The position numbers and the translations under genes were made by a program. The notes under the pieces are model-generated. The model made no database searches and had not been told where the DNA came from. It was given only the letters and a program-made list of their open reading frames with translations. From Combretum micranthum (Eukaryota; Streptophyta; Magnoliopsida; Myrtales; Combretaceae), in NCBI GenBank assembly GCA_024138025.1, contig JAMXBD010000720.1:434001-498000 (forward strand): 64,000 nucleotides of DNA, given 5' to 3'. Shown here piece by piece: positions 11,331 to 21,947 of the stretch. Position 1 is the stretch's first letter, and every line of letters begins with the position of its first letter.

Positions 11331-11680
11331 TTCCCTCCCTCTTGAGAAGGATTTGTCCTCAAATCTTCATCACTTGCATCAAATGGACTTAGATTAGAAA
11401 CGTTAAAAGTAGCGCTTACTGTATACTCACATGGTAGATCATGCTTGTAAGCATTATAATTGATGCATTCTAAGACTTGAAAAGGACCATTACCTTTTGG
11501 AACGTTTTTGCTCAGGAAATCTTTCCTTGCGCATGTGTAGACAAACCCAATCACTGGGTTCAAACACCATCTGACGTCGTCCTTTATTAGCTTGCTTAGC
11601 ATATTGTTCTGTACGCTTTTCAATATTAACCTTGGCCTTTTCATCAATTTGCTTAAAAAACTCCGCCTTCTTTTTACCAT
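11273..11680 (-). pseudogene. Integrase C-terminal region running into the 3' LTR
   Basis: This 135-codon frame includes the GPY/F-like block [20 protein letters not shown] and the stretch SATFNVSNLSPFDASDEDLR, then enters the LTR at 11330 and stops at 11273. In the 5' LTR copy the same frame stays open longer, reading SRTRAKRFKEAINRLIQ before a stop. The protein end is therefore encoded by LTR sequence. This basic tail resembles the CR-type tail reported for CRM elements, which is thought to help target centromeric chromatin. It overlaps the integrase core fragment in another frame, a sign of frameshift. Confidence 0.75.
11331..11345 (-). other. Polypurine tract
   Basis: The minus strand reads AAGAGGGAGGGAA directly before the 3' LTR start. 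This is where plus-strand DNA synthesis is primed in LTR retrotransposons. Confidence 0.8.
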
Positions 11681-12305
11681 CTAAATTAACAAATTCAGAA
11701 ATAGGTAAAGGCAACAAATCCAATGGAGTCAGTGGATTAAAACCATACACGATCTCAAATGGTGAATATTTAGTAGCAAAATGAATAGTACGGTTACAAG
11801 CCAATTCCGCATGAGGTAAACATTCCTCCCAAGTTTTAATGTTCTTCTTAATGATAGCCCTTAACAAAGTAGATAAAGTCCTATTTACTACCTTAGTTTG
11901 ACCATCAGATTGTGGATGATAAGTTGTAGAAAATAATAATTTAGTCCCTAACTTACTCCATAAGGTCTTCTAGAAGTAACTTAAGAAATTTGCATCTCTA
12001 TTAAACACAATTGTTCTAGGTATACCATGAAGTCAAATAACCTCTCTAAAGAACATATTTGCAATATAAGAAGCATCATTAGGTTTGTTGCGTGGAATAA
12101 AATATGCCATTTTAGAAAACTGATCCACTACAACAAGTACAGAATCCCTACCATTCTTACTCCTAAGTAATCCTAACATAAAATCCATAGAAAGATCTAC
12201 CCAAAGGATTACTAAGAATAGGTGATGGAGTGTACAAACCATGTGGTTGTACTCGGGATTTAGCTTGCCTACAAGTGATACACTTCTTGCAAACTCTCGC
12301 AACAT
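11490..12305 (-). pseudogene. Integrase zinc finger and catalytic core, broken
   Basis: Two main readings carry the core. At 12033-12305 are [20 protein letters not shown] and [14 protein letters not shown]. At 11490-11867 are the core end [20 protein letters not shown] and [19 protein letters not shown]. Between them (about 11870-12030) the frame is lost, although DNA there still encodes the DxF-like and Q.DGQTE-like regions in pieces. Integrase catalyses insertion of the cDNA. The finger lies partly in 12240-12400. Multiple frame changes make it non-functional. Confidence 0.8.
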
Positions 12306-12336
12306 GTCTTTTCATTTGGGGCTAATAAAAATGTTC

Positions 12337-12801
12337 CTACAAATTAGTTAAAGCCTTTGCTACCCCAAAATGACCCATTAATCCACCACTATGACTTTCC
12401 CTCACCAGTAACTCCCTTATTGAACAATTTAGAATACACAACTTATCTTCTTTAAACAGATAACCATCATGTCTAAAGATTTTTTCATAGGAAGTGTTTT
12501 CACAATTTGCATAAGTTTCATCAAAATCTTGGTCTACAACATATAATTCTTTAACATGTTCAAAACCAAGCAACTTAGCATCAAGTGTTGAGATTAAAAC
12601 ATATCTATGAGAAAGCGTATCAGCAATAATATTTTGCTTACCCTGCTTATAGCGAATGTCATAAGGAAATGTCTCAATATACTCCATCCAATGTGTATAC
12701 CTTTTGTTCAATTTTTGTTGGCCCTTCAAATGGTTCAAAGATTCATGATCTGTATGAATCACAAATTCTTTTGGCCATAGGTAATGCTGCCAGGTTTCCA
12801 A
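12337..12801 (-). pseudogene. RNase H end and integrase N-terminus
   Basis: It opens with [20 protein letters not shown], containing the last RNase H catalytic Asp (TDHESL). It then has the linker [14 protein letters not shown], typical of the RNase H/integrase boundary, and [15 protein letters not shown], the His pair of the integrase H2C2 finger. RNase H removes the RNA strand of the replication intermediate. It overlaps the preceding frame by 43 bp in another phase, so a frameshift separates them. Confidence 0.85.
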
Positions 12802-13412
12802 GGCTCCAATTCATATAGTTCCTTATCATAAGTAGGGTACTTCAGGGCTGCCCTACTTAGCTTTTCACTAAAATATGCAATGGGTCGTCCTTCTTGTATT
12901 AGCATTGCTCCAATCCCTAAACCCGAAGCATCACACTCAATTTCAAAGGTTTTAGTAAAACCATGTAAAGCAAGTAAAGGAGCATGTGTAAGCTTATCCT
13001 TTATCAGCTTGAAAGCTTTCTCCTGATCTTCCTCCCATTTGAAGCCCACATTCTTCTTGATAACTTCAATGATTGGTGCTACAATACTATTGAAGTCCTT
13101 CACAAATCTCCTATAGAAGCTAGTTAGTCCATGAAAACTTCTTACTTGACTCACATTTGTTGGACTAGGCCACTCCTGGATAGCACGAACCTTCTCTTCA
13201 TCTACTTGTATTCCCTGTGCACTAACAACAAAGCCAAGAAATACAAGCCTATCTGTGCAAAAAGTGCACTTCTTAAGATTAGCAAATAATCTCTCCTTTC
13301 GAAGCACATCAAGAACATATTTCAAATGTTTCACATGGTCTTCCAAGTTCATGCTATAAATCCTAATATCATCACAGTAAACAAACACAAACTTTCCACT
13401 AAAAGCATGCAA
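12759..13412 (-). pseudogene. Reverse transcriptase (palm/thumb) and RNase H
   Basis: 217 codons. The RT catalytic box is [13 protein letters not shown] near the start, a variant of the usual YxDD. Then come [37 protein letters not shown] and [18 protein letters not shown] (thumb and connection). RNase H residues appear in [16 protein letters not shown] and [12 protein letters not shown]. The enzyme copies element RNA into DNA. The frame exits its correct phase near 12790. Confidence 0.9.
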
Positions 13413-14109
13413 AATGGTTCATCAATCTCATAAAAGTACTTGGTGCATTAGTTAAGCCAAAGGGTATAACTAACCATTCATATAAACCATACTTTGTTTT
13501 GTATGTGGTTTTCCACTCATCTCCTTCCTTCATTCTAATGTGATAATATCGACTTTTTAAATCAATTTTAGAAAACACACATGAGCCATGTAATTCATCC
13601 AACATATCATCTAAGCTAGGAATGGGATGATGATACTTCATTGTGATATTGTTGATGGCTCGACAATCAACACACATCCTCCATGACCTATCCTTCTTAG
13701 GCACAAGAATCACCGGTATTGCACATGAACTCATGCTCTCTCTCACGTACCCTTTTTCCATTAGCTCTTGAACCTGCCTTTGAAGCTCCTTAGTTTCCTC
13801 AGGATTGCTCTTATAAGCCAATTTATTTGGAATTACAGCTCTGAGTACAAAGTCGATCTGGTGCTCTATTCCACGGATTGGAGGTAATCCTCTAGGGATT
13901 TCCTCAGGAAAGACATCCTCATAAAACCTGCAAAAAAGATACAATAATGCTAGGCAAAGTGTCCGCAACTCGTTAGTATTCAAACAAGTTTCTTTGTAAA
14001 TCATCAACACCATAGGCTGTTTCATTACTAATGCTTGACTCACAACACTTACTCTAGCCACGCAACTCTCATTTTGCAAGACTGCACTGTCCTTTTCACT
14101 CACCACCAA
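13399..14109 (-). pseudogene. Protease-RT linker and reverse transcriptase fingers/palm
   Basis: 236 codons. The N-terminal third is the linker after protease (FPEEIPRGLPPIRGIEHQID is the standard entry to RT in this group). RT blocks follow: MEKGYVRESMSSCAIPVILV, KKDRSWRMCVDCRAINNITM, CVFSKIDLKSRYYHIRMKEG (first catalytic Asp in KIDL) and [17 protein letters not shown]. Substitutions such as SRYYHI for the usual SGYHQI show decay. The catalytic DD lies in the next frame. Confidence 0.9.
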
Positions 14110-14127
14110 AGTTGATTCCCTTTCAAC

Positions 14128-14810
14128 TTGGCCTCTCTCACTTATTCCAGCCTTCCTTTCCTTCTTATTTTCTTTTTCTTTTATGCCCTCACTCTCTTTT
14201 TAGCCTCTCACTCTCTTGGTGTTTCCCACAAGATTGTTGCAATTACATTTGATCCTCATAAACCTCTTAGGGGTCAAGTTCTTGAGACCGTAACTCCTAC
14301 TATGGTGAACAAGTGTATATTTATTTGAAAAGCCATCATTAATCACCCTCTTATCGAATGCCATGGCTTTCCTAACAACACATGACAAGCCTGCATTGGT
14401 ATGACATCACACAACACTTCGTCTTCATACTTTCCAATGCGAAAGCAATCTTAACCTGTCTTGTTACCTTAGTTTCTCCACTTTCATTCAACCATTGTAA
14501 CTTATAAGGATTCATGTGTTTAATGGTTTTAAGCCCCAATTTATCCACAATGAATGCACTAACAACATTTGTGCTGCTACCCTCCATCAATGATTAAACT
14601 ACAAATGTTATCACCAATATAGCAACGAGTGTGGAAAATATTTTCTCTTTGCAAATAAGCCTCTTCTTTCACCTGTGTGTTCAAAACACGCTTCACTACA
14701 GCCACTAGTCTACCCACAGCGAGTTTCTTATCACTAATATCTTCTAAAGATGGCATTTCTTCTTTCTCACTTTCTCCTTTAGTTTCATACTCCCCTTCAC
14801 GTATGATCAT
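14128..14810 (-). pseudogene. Aspartic protease region
   Basis: Pieces in three frames cover the retropepsin. CYIGDNICSLIIDGG (14577-14645) and SSTNVVSAFIVDKLGLKTI (14520-14590) join at the active-site IDGGS motif, a D-G-G form common in this lineage. The flap-like WLNESGETKVTRQVKIAFAL follows, then NDGFSNKYTLVHH before RT. The protease releases gag and pol products. It is split by a frameshift at the active site, so it cannot work as it stands. Confidence 0.8.
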
Positions 14811-15960
14811 GACACGTCTATTTGGACATTGACTAGTAACGTGTCTCCTGCCTTGGCATTTAAAACATTTTATATCATGATTTTTATGAATAGAAGAATC
14901 GGATTAACCTTGGTTTCCAGGCTGGTTATGTCATGTTTCTACTCAATATTTGGCTTAGTGATAGGTTGCTTCTCCTCCTTCTAGTAATTTGATTTATAAC
15001 TGGATGAACCTGCATTAGAAGAAAATCGTGAAGCACCACCACCCTTCCTCTTGAGTTAGTTCTCAATTTTAATGGCCATATGTACCATGTCGTCCAACTC
15101 AACATAGTTCTGCAACTCTACTACATTTTGTATATCCTTATTTTATCTTACAAAAAATCTTGCCATTGTAGCCTCACAGTTCTCTTCCACATTTGCCCTA
15201 ATCATTGCTACCTCCATCTCCTTGTGGTACTCCTCTACACTCCTATTACCCTACTTAAGGTTTTGCAACCTATTATACAACTCTCTATAAAAATAAGAGG
15301 GTACAAATCACTTCTTCATCACTCTTTTCATTCTTCCCAAGTTTTTATTGGTGGCTCTCTATTCCTCCTCCTATTCAACAACAATTGGTCCTACCAAACA
15401 ACATCATAATCAAAAAATTCAAAGGCAACAAGTTTTACCTTTTTGGCTTCCGAAGAGTTGTACCAGTCAAAACACAAATTCAACCTTCTTCTCCCACTCA
15501 AGATAGGCTTCAGGATCATTCTTCCCCTGAAAGTATCGAATCTTCATCTTTATATTTCCCAAATAAGAATCCTCCTAATTCTTAACTCTTGTATACCTAC
15601 CTCTATATCGCCTGTTGCTACCAATAGATCCTCTCTCAATTTCTTCCTCAGAACCCATCCCTTCATACTCTTCCTCCTACACCCACACTCCTCTCTTAGG
15701 GTGTCTTTCTCTTTTATGTATGGGTGGAGCTCTCCTGGATTGTTCCAAACTTCTCTCTACCTTTTCATTCATCTCCTCTATTCCTTACCTAAACATCTTC
15801 CTCTCAGTGGTCAACGCATCCAATATCATTTTTGGATCTATAGCTTCTTTTTTACCCTCAGAAACACTTTGGTTAGGTATATTTCTTACCTGCAAGAAAA
15901 CAATGTTAGCAAAATAATCCCTTACTATTCACTCCTTGGCGTATTTCACTCTTTAGATGA
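14811..15960 (-). pseudogene. Gag of CRM-like element, heavily decayed
   Basis: Minus-strand readings in shifting frames show the gag core: YLGNIKMKIRYFQGKNDPEA with YLEWEKKVEFVF (about 15480-15600), then RSVEEYHKEMEVAMIRANVE and MARFFVR plus NVVELQNYVELDDMVHMAIK (about 15060-15260). A CCHC zinc knuckle CFKCQGRRHVTSQC lies at about 14833-14874. Gag forms the particle and binds RNA. Several stops interrupt the frame. The long plus-strand ORFs here (for example 15443-15991) are antisense shadows. Confidence 0.8.
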
Positions 15961-16367
15961 TTCTCTCTCCCTCGTGTTTACGCACAATTAAAATGTTGTT
16001 CCTCTCAAAATTTCTCTTTTAGTTCTTTAAGAAATAATTTTAACAACTCAAAACCTAATCACAGAATCCAACCCGAACTTATTAGAGAATACGAATAGAT
16101 AAAAATCGGGTCAAATGATATATCAGTAGAGTTATGGATCAAATACAAAACTATCAATTGGACAATTTTTATAATAATTCTTTCAAGAAGTCAATCAATT
16201 GGACTTCTTTTTGCACGAATTTTTTTTATATCACGACGATGGACAATCAAGATTGAATCCTAAGAACAATCAAGATCTAACAAAAATTCAAAGAACTGAA
16301 ACTTCTAAACCCAAAAAGATATGAACTTTAATTAAAGAATGGATAAGCAAACCTTTAACAAACCCTA

Positions 16368-16380
16368 GGCTCTGATACCA
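16368..16380 (-). other. Primer binding site (initiator tRNA-Met)
   Basis: The minus strand reads TGGTATCAGAGCC, the standard complement of the plant initiator tRNA-Met 3' end. It lies three bases inside the 5' LTR (16384). Confidence 0.95.
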
Positions 16381-16383
16381 AAT

Positions 16384-17174
16384 TGATATGAACCACGCCA
16401 ATCTATTGGCGTAACCTGATACCAATACGTTTGATTTCAATTCCTAAGACCGTTCGTGTTTGTATGGTAATGTGACCCGTTGTATATAGAGAGACAAGAA
16501 CATTGGTATCAAGTGAAAATGCCACAATCAAATATGGAAATTTCGATTGATAAGTCAAAAAGTTGAACGCCACGGATTAGATTCGATAAGTTCATAAAAA
16601 GTTCACTCAAAAACCTAAGAGAAATACTCTCAATTTTCATTCACAATGATCTGGTTTGTTCATACAACCAAAGGACATATATAACAAAGCAAAGGCAAAG
16701 CAAAATACATAAATAAGAAATTAAATCGTCAACTAATAAAAGCTAGCTACCTTTAATTTGCAAATAAAAATCCAAGAGCAACTTCGGCCGGCAGCTTAAG
16801 TCCCTATGTCGTAGGCGTAAGCTTCAAGGCTAACAACGTTGTGTCGGTGTTCCACATAGGCTGGCCGTAGGAATGTTTTCACAGCCGGCTTACTTGTTTA
16901 AAGGCTGACGGCCTATAATGAAAGCTGGCAGCTTTCCTTGCCAGCTTTGATCCAATTCACTTCAAACTTATCCTGATCCATTCTTAAGCTTGCCTTAATA
17001 ATGTTGATTAGCTTGGATTCATTCTAAATGATTTGAAATTGTGTCTCCTCCTTTTGAATCCTTTGAATTAACCTGTTGATCGCTTCCTTGAATCTTTTAG
17101 CTCGGGTCCTTGAAGTTGGTCTAGGTGGCATCACAATTGGATCTACTCTTGGTCTTCTTGCCATGACTCCATCA
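16384..17174 (-). mobile_element. 5' LTR of CRM-like element
   Basis: 791 bp, TGATATGAACC...ACTCCATCA. It aligns with 10544-11330 with many substitutions and small indels. It includes the GC-rich words at about 16785-16950 and the TATA-like run near 16675. The TSD ATAGA follows at 17175-17179. Confidence 0.9.
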
Positions 17175-17788
17175 ATAGATCACCTTTGCGTTGGGAAGAA
17201 GTGGGTGGAAAAGCTCTACTTGGTCCTGATTTGGTACAATAAACTACAAATAAGGTTCAAGATGCAAAGTAAAGAATGAAAGCAACACAAGATAGATGTA
17301 AAAGTTATACGGATATGGGATGACAACCACTTGAGTTTAATATTAGTGATCATGTATTTTGTAAGGTATCTCCAACAAAAGATTTGGAATCAAAGGAAAG
17401 TTCAATCCAAGATATATTGGACTTTTTGAGATACTTGAAAAGATTGGACCTTTAGCTTATAGGTTGGCATTACCACTAAATTTATCAAGTGTGCACAATG
17501 TGTTTCATGTGTTCCAATTGAGAAAATGTGTATCCAATCTAGAAGCTATTATAATCAACCTAAAATATAGTATAATTTGACATTAGTGGAAATACCTATC
17601 AAGATTCTAGATCGAATGGATAAAACTTTAGGAAGAAAGATGATTCTTTTTGTCAAAGTTCAATGGAGTTGTCAAACTAAAAGAGAAGCTAGTTGGGAAA
17701 TGGAGAACTCTATGAGATAGAAATATCCTAAGCTTTTTGAACAACGAGGTAAGTTTTGATGGCAAAAATTCTTTAAGGGGGAAAGAAT
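17175..17788 (+). pseudogene. Outer chromovirus integrase C-terminus and chromodomain
   Basis: This resumes the integrase after the CRM-like insertion. Mixed frames give KLLGPDLVQ-type sequence, FNISDHVFCKVSPTKDLESK, then the GPY/F region and a LSSVHNVFHVxQLRK-type block. A chromodomain-like segment VKVQWSCQTKREASWEMENS (about 17645-17705) follows, ending with FEQRGKF. Chromodomains tether integration to modified histones and define chromoviruses. A polypurine tract (AAGGGGGAAAG, 17774-17784) precedes the 3' LTR. Several stops are present. Confidence 0.8.
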
Positions 17789-18204
17789 GAAATACCCAAA
17801 AAATTTCTTATATAGTCAGTTAAGATAGTGTTAATTAATTAGTATAGAATTTGGTTGGGAATGGTTTAGTAAATAGGAATATATAAATATTAATATGTGA
17901 TTAGAATTTGAGTATATTAAAAATTTGTAGAATGAATAAATTGAGAGTAGAGATTTTATATCAAAATTATTCATTTCGGATTGTCTATCCATTTTTTTTT
18001 AATATATGTACTTTTAAATTTTGTTTGAACTTGGATTTCTAAATTTCAATCCTTAAATCATAAAGATTTTCATCACAACTTATTTTAAGAAATCTTTCTA
18101 TGCAAATAAGTTCATAGCCCAAAACTAATAAAAGCCTTATATCCATTTATTTTCTTATTTCTATAATTTTAAAACCATTAAAGCCCAATTTGAAATGTAG
18201 GACC
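17789..18204 (+). mobile_element. Right LTR of outer chromovirus
   Basis: It starts TGAAATACCC after the polypurine tract and aligns with 7896-8289 by eye. The aligned part ends near 18204. Because the left copy is truncated by a deletion, the true right end could lie further right. Confidence 0.75.
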
Positions 18205-18447
18205 TAAGCCTAATTCCTTAAGTACAGAAACATGGCCTATGGTCTATTTTTTTTTTTTAATAATACACTTGCACACATTCAGTGATTTCTAAATGGAGGA
18301 AAAAGTCAAAGTTACTGAATCTAATTTTAGAGATAATTATCAAAAGCTAAATGACAAAAAATATCTCCTAAATTACCCTAGTTTCATGCACCATTTTGTA
18401 AGAGGAAAAACTTCCTCTTCTTCCTTAAAAATTTCTTGCAAAAATTC
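18205..18447. other. Unassigned sequence between two LTRs
   Basis: This is either the remaining end of the chromovirus LTR or flanking DNA. The ORF starting at 18293 runs across the boundary into LTR J and has no recognised motif. Confidence 0.4.
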
Positions 18448-18824
18448 TGTAAAGACTCAACCCACTAAATCTCGAGATTTAGAGTACCGAGTCTCCAACC
18501 ACATATAATATTTTCACATTATATGTAAGGTTGTCCTAAAACTAACAGTTTATAAAAATTGTTAGATTAAGTCTACCAACACTTTATAAACAACTTTTAA
18601 CAAAACAAGATTGCTAATAAAAGCAATCCATGCATATATAAATTATATGTATAAAGTTTAGTGTCAATATAAGACACTACAAAATTACAAGTTGTTCTTG
18701 GTACAAAAGATAACCTAAAGAGATCTTAAGATCTCTTACAACTTAGGCTTATTTAACAAGCCTCATATATAGAAACTTTTGCTTTAAACAAAAGCTTCTC
18801 CTAAAAACCAAGGGCATTCGAGTC

Positions 18825-18901
18825 CTACTTGTCCCACTCGTCCATGAACCTCTCAAAATTCTACCCGTATCCCATATCATCATACAACTCATCTTCAATA
18901 T
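18825..18901 (-). other. Candidate LTR exon with acidic tail (J copy)
   Basis: On the minus strand a 3' splice site TGCTGCTTTGCAG is followed by two bases (AT). An acidic reading IEDELYDDMGYG, a stop (TAG), then NFERFMDEWDK and a terminal TAG come next. The K copy reads YDHMGYGMNFEEFLDKWDD after the same kind of acceptor. Many differences between the two are synonymous (TAC/TAT, GGG/GGC, AAT/AAC, GAG/GAA, TTC/TTT, GAC/GAT, TAG/TAA). This suggests past protein-level constraint. The internal stop makes this copy defective. No known family is recognised. Confidence 0.5.
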
Positions 18902-19906
18902 CTGCAAAGCAGCAAAAGTGAGTCAATTGCCCAGTACGCAATAACAAATACAAAAACAAATTGTTAAGAAAACTTAATTCAAATGAAATGCATCAACGAT
19001 CAAGTCATTATCTTGTTAAGTTTCTTTCAACAAAACAACAATAGGGTATTCAAATCCCTGAATCATGCTCTGGGAATTTAGGGGTCTTGAGTAATAGCAG
19101 CTGCTCAGTGGGTTGATATAAGCAGTTCGAATACTTATACTCCTATATCTATTCCATAAAGAAATAGCTTCATTTAGGGCTCAAAAGCCGTTGCTTGACT
19201 CTATTTAAACTCAGTCCACAACATGAGTCTAGTTCACAAGTTCCCATAAACTTTGAATCAAACCATGGCATTTCCTCCTAAGTTTAAGCAAACGTTACTC
19301 GGATACTATTCTCCCTATCGGCTATCTACTTAACCAAAAACGAATTGCTATTGCATCATAGCGTACCATTGCATCATGGTAAAGTCATTGCATCATGACT
19401 TAAGTTAAGCGCCTAATTAACATGTCATTGCATCATGACAGGTTTGCTGTTCCTCGGACCAGATTAAACAGCGTAATAGACATCAAGTTCATCAAAGTAT
19501 TAAATCGAATTGAATTAAGTCAAATTTAATAATGCCTATTCCTAGCATACAACAAGCAAGCTATTACGTACCTACATCCAATAGTGTATTACTATATTCA
19601 CTTGGAGGGGAATTAACTACATAACCTTTAACTGAAATAAGAAATATCAAAACAAATCAATAATTGAACATAGAATATATATATATATATAGATATATAT
19701 ACAACACAATCCTAAGTTAACTATACAAGGAGATTCAATGAACTTAATATATAGTTTTATCATTTAATTTATACCTAAAACATGGTTATATAGCTTATAG
19801 ATTCATTAGAAGACCATATATGAAGTAAAGAAAGACAATTGAAAAAGGTTGAATTTGTAAAACTCAGGGGATACGTGCCCTATTTACACAGGCAAAATTG
19901 AGTTGA

Positions 19907-20158
19907 ACGCTGGCAGCGTTAGAATTATATGCCAGCGGCGTTAAGCCTGGCATTAAGAAAATCGATTCTGTTCTCATTCAACACCGATTGAAGGCCGGCG
20001 GCGTTGATGCCCTAGTGGCCGGCATAGGATTTAAAAATAAAAACGGCTAATTTCTTCACAGAAGCCGACAGCGTTTTAAGCAGCATTAGAAAAATCGTTT
20101 CTGATCACATTTAACACCGCTATATGTCGGTAGTGTTGAAGTACCAGATGCTGGCGTA
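19907..20158 (-). repeat. GC-rich word array in LTR J
   Basis: Repeated words GCTGGCAGCGTT, GCCAGCGGCGTT, GGCCGGCGGCGTT, GCCGACAGCGTT and ATGCTGGCGTACA recur over about 250 bp. They contrast with flanks made mostly of A and T. Similar vocabulary occurs in LTRs F, G and the CRM-like element. Confidence 0.7.
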
Positions 20159-21234
20159 CACTAAAAAACAAACTGTTCAAAAAGTATTTGTTTCCTCTAT
20201 TTTGCACTTTGAAAATTTATAACATATAACACTTTTAATCCTTCTTCAAACACATATTTAGCTTCATACACTATCTTCTATCCACATTAACCAATCTTAG
20301 CAACTTTGAACATCATTTCAACATATCAAACTACTTCATTTACATCAAACCCTTTCCTACTCTTCACTTCAAACTTAACTACTCAAATCAACGTCAATCC
20401 TCACCAACACTTCTCACTACTTCCATAACCCATAAACAAGTTCATATAACAATAAAACACAACCTAACATTTATCAATACATAAAACCATTCAAAGTCAT
20501 ATGACAATAAACTCATCCTAACATGGATTCTATCTATATTATAAGAAAGAATAAACAAAGAGTTTATATTTGCATTAACTTACATGAAGAGGCTTTGGCT
20601 TGGAGAAATTGTTGAATCCAAGAGCTTGTTTTTGTCTAAGGTTTAGAGCTTATGTTTTGAAGAAAGAAGGAACAAAGAAAGAAAAGAGAAGTGGAAAATT
20701 TGTATGAATTTTGTGGGCTGCCAAAAGAGGCTCTATTTGATCAAATTTGGGACTTATATTTATCCTAAGTTTGACTTTTGGGGTATATATGAGTTTGGCT
20801 TAATTTAGCTTAATTTGGAGCTAATTTGAATTTAATTTGAGCTTGAAAATGGCTTAACTTCTTGAAATAAAAATATGCTAACAAATTTTTAGGCATATCA
20901 AAAATTGTTTTGATAAATTTAAGCATAACACATATATATTAATTCATAAAAAACATAAACATTAGTTATACTATACACACATTAATATACATAAAATAAT
21001 AACATTAATCTCATCATACATATACACATGCATCAATAATTTATTAATAAACATAGTATATCAAACCTATTTCTACACATTCATTTTCATATATCAAAAT
21101 TACTTCAAACTTAATATTTAGAACTAGTATTATATTTACATGAAAATTTAATTATTGAATAAATAAGGTTATTTCAAATTCACCATAACTCAAATAATTT
21201 TTCATCTTCAAGTCAAGCTTAACCAAGGTAAAGT

Positions 21235-21239
21235 AATAC
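21235..21239. repeat. Target site duplication AATAC (left)
   Basis: AATAC at 21235-21239 is repeated at 24927-24931 around solo LTR A. Confidence 0.9.
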
Positions 21240-21938
21240 TATAAACCCTTAGATTTTACGATAGTTTTATGTACGTTAAATAAGGTTTCAAAAATTGAAC
21301 TCTAGAATCCAAATTAAGTCAATCGATAGATTAGACCATACAACTAATAGAGTCCTAAAATATGAGATAAAAAATTAAAAATGAGATGAACTCAAATTAT
21401 GGTTCATAAAAATAGTATAAAACCTATAAAGATCAAATAGCCCTAAAATCCGATTGTTTCAAGCCTTACGAGATCAGTTTTTGTACCCGTCTGCGAACGG
21501 GTAAAACGAGATAAAATATTTCGACAACTAAACCATACTAGAAAAATACTAAGGTATCCATAAAATATCATATAAAAATTTTCTAGCTCATAAAAATATC
21601 AGTTATCGCTCGTATATGTGTATTTTATCTCTATCGGTAACTTATTTAATATTTTACTATTACTATTTATTGTCTTTTTCTTCTAAATTTGCAGCATATA
21701 TGGCGCCATATTTTCTTATATTATATATATATATATATATAAACCTATAAAATATAGCTTAAAACCTATACATATCACCTATGATGCATAAAGACATATT
21801 GTCACTTCAAATTGAATTTTTTTTTTCATTATTTTCCCTTCCCATGCAAGCTTTCACGCCTGGAACATGCTGCAATTGTAGCGGCTAATTCAAAATTTTT
21901 TCTTATTTAAACATCCTATAGAAGCTGCCATCTCCATC

Positions 21939-21947
21939 TATATATAC
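21939..21947 (+). promoter_or_regulatory. TATA box of LTR A
   Basis: TATATATAC followed within 30-80 bp by a pyrimidine-rich leader. LTRs C and D have CTATAAATA at the corresponding place (48865-48873, 56464-56472). Confidence 0.6.

Larger units (their letters stand above)
10544..17174 (-). mobile_element. CRM-like Ty3/gypsy chromovirus, full-length but decayed
   Basis: A 6631-bp element with two LTRs (10544-11330 and 16384-17174), TG...CA ends and a 5-bp TSD. It has a PBS for initiator tRNA-Met and a polypurine tract. The gag-pol order is gag, protease, RT, RNase H, integrase on the minus strand. No separate chromodomain precedes the LTR; instead the reading frame continues into the 3' LTR, as described for CRM-type elements. 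The clade call needs a tree. Many frameshifts and diverged LTRs indicate an old insertion. Confidence 0.85.
18448..21239 (-). mobile_element. LTR-like unit J (minus), interrupted by solo LTR A
   Basis: On the minus strand the unit ends ...GAGTCTTTACA at 18448. It is homologous to unit K (plus), notably around 18800-19210 versus 26370-26760. It contains a GC-rich word array (19907-20158), a TA-rich TATA-like run (19675-19700), a CT-rich leader candidate on the minus strand (about 20640-20700) and an exon-like acidic reading (18825-18901). A solo LTR inserted at 21240 separates it from its start, which should lie to the right of 24932 but was not located. Confidence 0.6.

Noticed and set aside
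15443..15991. 182-codon plus-strand ORF
   Set aside because: It is antisense to the decayed gag of the CRM-like element; Ser/Leu/Pro-rich with no motif.
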